Source: JAXHUH01 sp034211175 (GTDB lineage: Bacteria > Actinomycetota > Acidimicrobiia > Acidimicrobiales > CAIXPF01). Taken from it: 7,195 bases of DNA. How positions within the stretch are numbered: the stretch's first letter is position 1; the number at the start of each line of letters is the position of its first letter. Positions 5,526-7,195 of this stretch are shown here, piece by piece. The stretch lies in assembly GCA_034211175.1 (NCBI GenBank), contig JAXHUH010000147.1:1-7195 (forward strand), written 5' to 3'. The notes under the pieces were generated by a model, which worked only from the letters and a program-made list of their open reading frames with translations, ran no database searches and was not told where the DNA came from. The position numbers and the translations under genes were made by a program.

Positions 5526-7022
5526 TCAGTCGATCCAGTAGCGGCGGACCGGCTTGCCGTGGAGTCCGTCGACGACCGAGTCGAGGACGCCGCCGCAGCG
5601 CTCGATCACCGTCGCCGAGCCGACGTTGTCGTCGTCGCAGGTGACGAGCACCCGCTCGACGCCCCTGGAGCGTGCGACGACGAGGCTCTGGCGGAGGATG
5701 TCCGTCGCATGGCCACGGCGTCGGTGGGCGGGCAGGACGCCGTAGCCGATGTGGCCGCCGAGGCGGGCGAGGAACTCGTTCAGCTCGTGACGGATCGAGG
5801 TCCGGCCGACGATGGTGCCGCCGACCTCGGCGACGAGGAACGTGTCCGGGACCTTGCCGGCCGGCAGGTTCTCGCCCCGCTCCTGGCGCTGCCGGCTGGC
5901 GACGTAGTTGGCCCAGGGGTCGCCGGGTTCGTAGTCGAGGCCGAAGACGAAGTCGTCGGCCTCCATGATCTCGTGGGCCGCCGCGAACTCTGCCTCGTCG
6001 TCGAGTCGGAGGGGCCGCAGCCTTAGCTTCCTGGCTGTTCGGTCGCCAGTGGCGGTTGTGGTCGTGGCGGCGGCTGGAGGCTCGGTGAGGAGCGCGACCC
6101 GTTCGAGGCCGATGGCGCTCGTCATCAGCAGCTCCTTGCGGTTGTCGAGGAGCTTGGCCGACCAGTCGACGAACCCGCCGTCGCCCACGTCGATCGGCTC
6201 GGGCTCGCCGTCGACGGTGGCGAGGAGCTTGAAGCAGACGGTGGGGTAGTAGCCGCGGCCCGCTTCTCGCTGCCGGTTGGCCGTGGCGCGGACACCGCGG
6301 TCGGCCAGTGTCTCGAGCGTGTGGTCGACGAGGCCGGCGCGGCGGTCGCTGAAGTCGGTCAGCTCGACGACGGCCTTTCCGATGCCGAGCTCGTCGAGGA
6401 CCGTCGTGAGCGTCGTGACGTGGTCGACGAGGGCGTCGTGCTCGAACCTCGTCTCGCGCGTGTCCCTCCCCGCGGTGACCAGGCCGAGCAGCGTGAAGTG
6501 GGCGAACGACCGTGCGCCCTCGAACCGCTGGGCCCGAGTGACCCGGTCGACGGTGGCGAGGTGGACGGGCTCGCTGTTCTTGGGGTCGTGTCTGGCGCTG
6601 GCCCTGCGGCGAGTGGCTGCTTCGAGGGCGAGCGAGAGCGTCGGGTCGGCCGCGACCTCGGTCTGTCTGGTCGTCGTGACGACGTTGTCCTGGTTCACCC
6701 CGGCCAACGCAGCGTGGGCGGCGAACGGTGCGAGCGGGGCGACGTCGACGGGTTCGAACCTCTCGGCGATCGTCGTCAGCGTTCGGTTGGTGAGGTCCGC
6801 GAGGGTGCGCTGGTCGATGGTGGCGGGGGCGACGAACCGGTCACGCTGATACTGGCGCAGGACGTCGGCGGGGGTGGTCCGGGCAGCCCGGCGTCGGGTG
6901 GCTTCGAGGAGGAGCGAGGTGAGGTCGGCACCGCTCAGCCGCCTCGCGAGCGCGTCGAGCAGGTCGGGCCCCTCCTCGTCGAGGATCCTGGCCACGGCCG
7001 GATGCAGACGTTCCCCCGTCAT
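5526..7022 (-). CDS. class II aminoacyl-tRNA-synthetase-like (HisRS-like) domain fused to GNAT acetyltransferase
   Basis: A 498-residue, two-domain cytosolic protein. Residues 1 to about 312 look like a class II synthetase core. A motif-2-like strand-loop-strand is RAQRFEGARSFAHFTLLG (163-180). GRGYYPTVCFK (255-265) is reminiscent of the HisRS motif RGLDYYTG.VFE. GDGGFVDW (280-287) precedes a motif-3-like SAIGLERV (302-309) with Arg308. No anticodon-binding domain follows. Instead an Ala/Thr-rich linker (314-331) leads to a GNAT domain (333-498) with the acetyl-CoA signature RRRGHA (434-439) in GYGVLPAHRRRGHAT, then TCDDDNVGSATVIE (461-474) and a terminal RRYWID. The N-terminal helical part (LHPAVARILDEEGPDLLDAL) precedes the core. 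ATG 7022 is the first possible start; the frame remains open upstream to the window edge but without a start codon. GNAT is sure; the synthetase-like call is by motif only. The native reaction is unknown: amino-acid activation coupled to N-acetylation is an inference. Confidence 0.72.
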   Translation of the reverse strand: MTGERLHPAVARILDEEGPDLLDALARRLSGADLTSLLLEATRRRAARTTPADVLRQYQRDRFVAPATIDQRTLADLTNRTLTTIAERFEPVDVAPLAPFAAHAALAGVNQDNVVTTTRQTEVAADPTLSLALEAATRRRASARHDPKNSEPVHLATVDRVTRAQRFEGARSFAHFTLLGLVTAGRDTRETRFEHDALVDHVTTLTTVLDELGIGKAVVELTDFSDRRAGLVDHTLETLADRGVRATANRQREAGRGYYPTVCFKLLATVDGEPEPIDVGDGGFVDWSAKLLDNRKELLMTSAIGLERVALLTEPPAAATTTTATGDRTARKLRLRPLRLDDEAEFAAAHEIMEADDFVFGLDYEPGDPWANYVASRQRQERGENLPAGKVPDTFLVAEVGGTIVGRTSIRHELNEFLARLGGHIGYGVLPAHRRRGHATDILRQSLVVARSRGVERVLVTCDDDNVGSATVIERCGGVLDSVVDGLHGKPVRRYWID

Positions 7023-7195
7023 GTCCGGCGACCGTATGTGCTGGGTGAGAGCGAGCCCAGCGGATTCCCGGCTAGCTAGCCCTGAATAATCGTGGCGGTC
7101 GTCTTCGCTATTCGTAGGCGCGCGGTGAGTGGTTGATGGGTTCGTGTGGCTGTTGGTGAGCGCGAGTTGCGGCAGTGTCGGGTGTGGTGGGACGC
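7023..7195. other. right-edge non-coding stretch, no confident gene
   Basis: About 173 bases with no assignable gene. The segment 7071-7115 is AT-richer than its surroundings, contains the perfect palindrome GCTAGCTAGC (7071-7080), and has plus-strand stops in all three frames between 7073 and 7089. At the very end a short plus-strand frame from GTG 7146 reads VAVGERELRQCRVWWD and runs off the window. It could be the start of a rightward gene, but sixteen codons without a good SD are not enough to call it. Confidence 0.4.
7031..7036 (-). promoter_or_regulatory. candidate -10 element for leaderless synthetase-like/GNAT gene
   Basis: Read on the minus strand this is TACGGT, fitting TAnnnT, and it ends eight bases before ATG 7022. 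With no Shine-Dalgarno upstream of that ATG, transcription starting at or next to the start codon (a leaderless message, common in actinobacteria) is plausible. No -35 is recognisable. Confidence 0.3.

Noticed and set aside
6321..7079. A 252-codon plus-strand open frame opposite the synthetase-like/GNAT gene
   Set aside because: Antisense frame with Gly/Glu/Val-rich sequence and no motif; the opposite strand encodes conserved domains.
7146..7195. Possible start of a rightward gene (VAVGERELRQCRVWWD)
   Set aside because: Only sixteen codons are visible, there is no convincing SD, and overlapping frames read as well; it needs sequence beyond the window.

Overview
The window is high-GC, densely coding DNA with GTG starts and few AT-rich stretches. 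It is chromosomal in style, with no integrase, transposase, tRNA, rRNA or CRISPR array. The composition and protein flavour (a Leu/Ile/Val-type lipoprotein beginning CGGDDD, mixed SD-led and apparently SD-less genes) suggest a high-GC actinobacterium, possibly of the Acidimicrobiia. That placement is an inference and was not tested.

Layout. Bases 1-1198 (minus) hold the N-terminal 399 codons of an MFS transporter that runs off the left edge. A 168-base divergent region separates it from an SDR-family oxidoreductase (1367-2131, plus), which has a strong Shine-Dalgarno but lacks several canonical SDR catalytic residues. After a 175-base spacer with a plausible promoter comes a lipoprotein of the branched-chain amino-acid type solute-binding family (2307-3614, plus), with no permease or ATPase beside it. 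It converges, with a 15-base gap, on a minus-strand series: a cystathionine gamma-synthase/lyase-type PLP enzyme (3630-4766), a pyridoxamine-phosphate-oxidase-like split-barrel protein (4879-5436), and a 498-residue two-domain protein (5526-7022). The last joins a class II aminoacyl-tRNA-synthetase-like (HisRS-like) domain to a C-terminal GNAT acetyltransferase. The final 173 bases hold no confident gene.

How the genes may work together. Reading in the minus direction, the order is synthetase-like/GNAT fusion, then split-barrel protein, then PLP enzyme. All three point the same way with gaps of 89 and 112 bases. Each gap contains an unusual inverted-repeat structure: an operator-like pair of palindromic repeats at 5479-5507 and a 69-base nested hairpin at 4788-4856. 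They are therefore probably not one simple uninterrupted operon. A shared amino-acid theme (sulfur amino-acid enzyme, amino-acid-type binding lipoprotein, synthetase-like domain) is suggestive but unproven.

The most interesting item is the synthetase-like/GNAT fusion. It keeps recognisable motif 2, motif 3 and a HisRS-like GRGYY segment, but has an acetyltransferase where an anticodon-binding domain would be expected.
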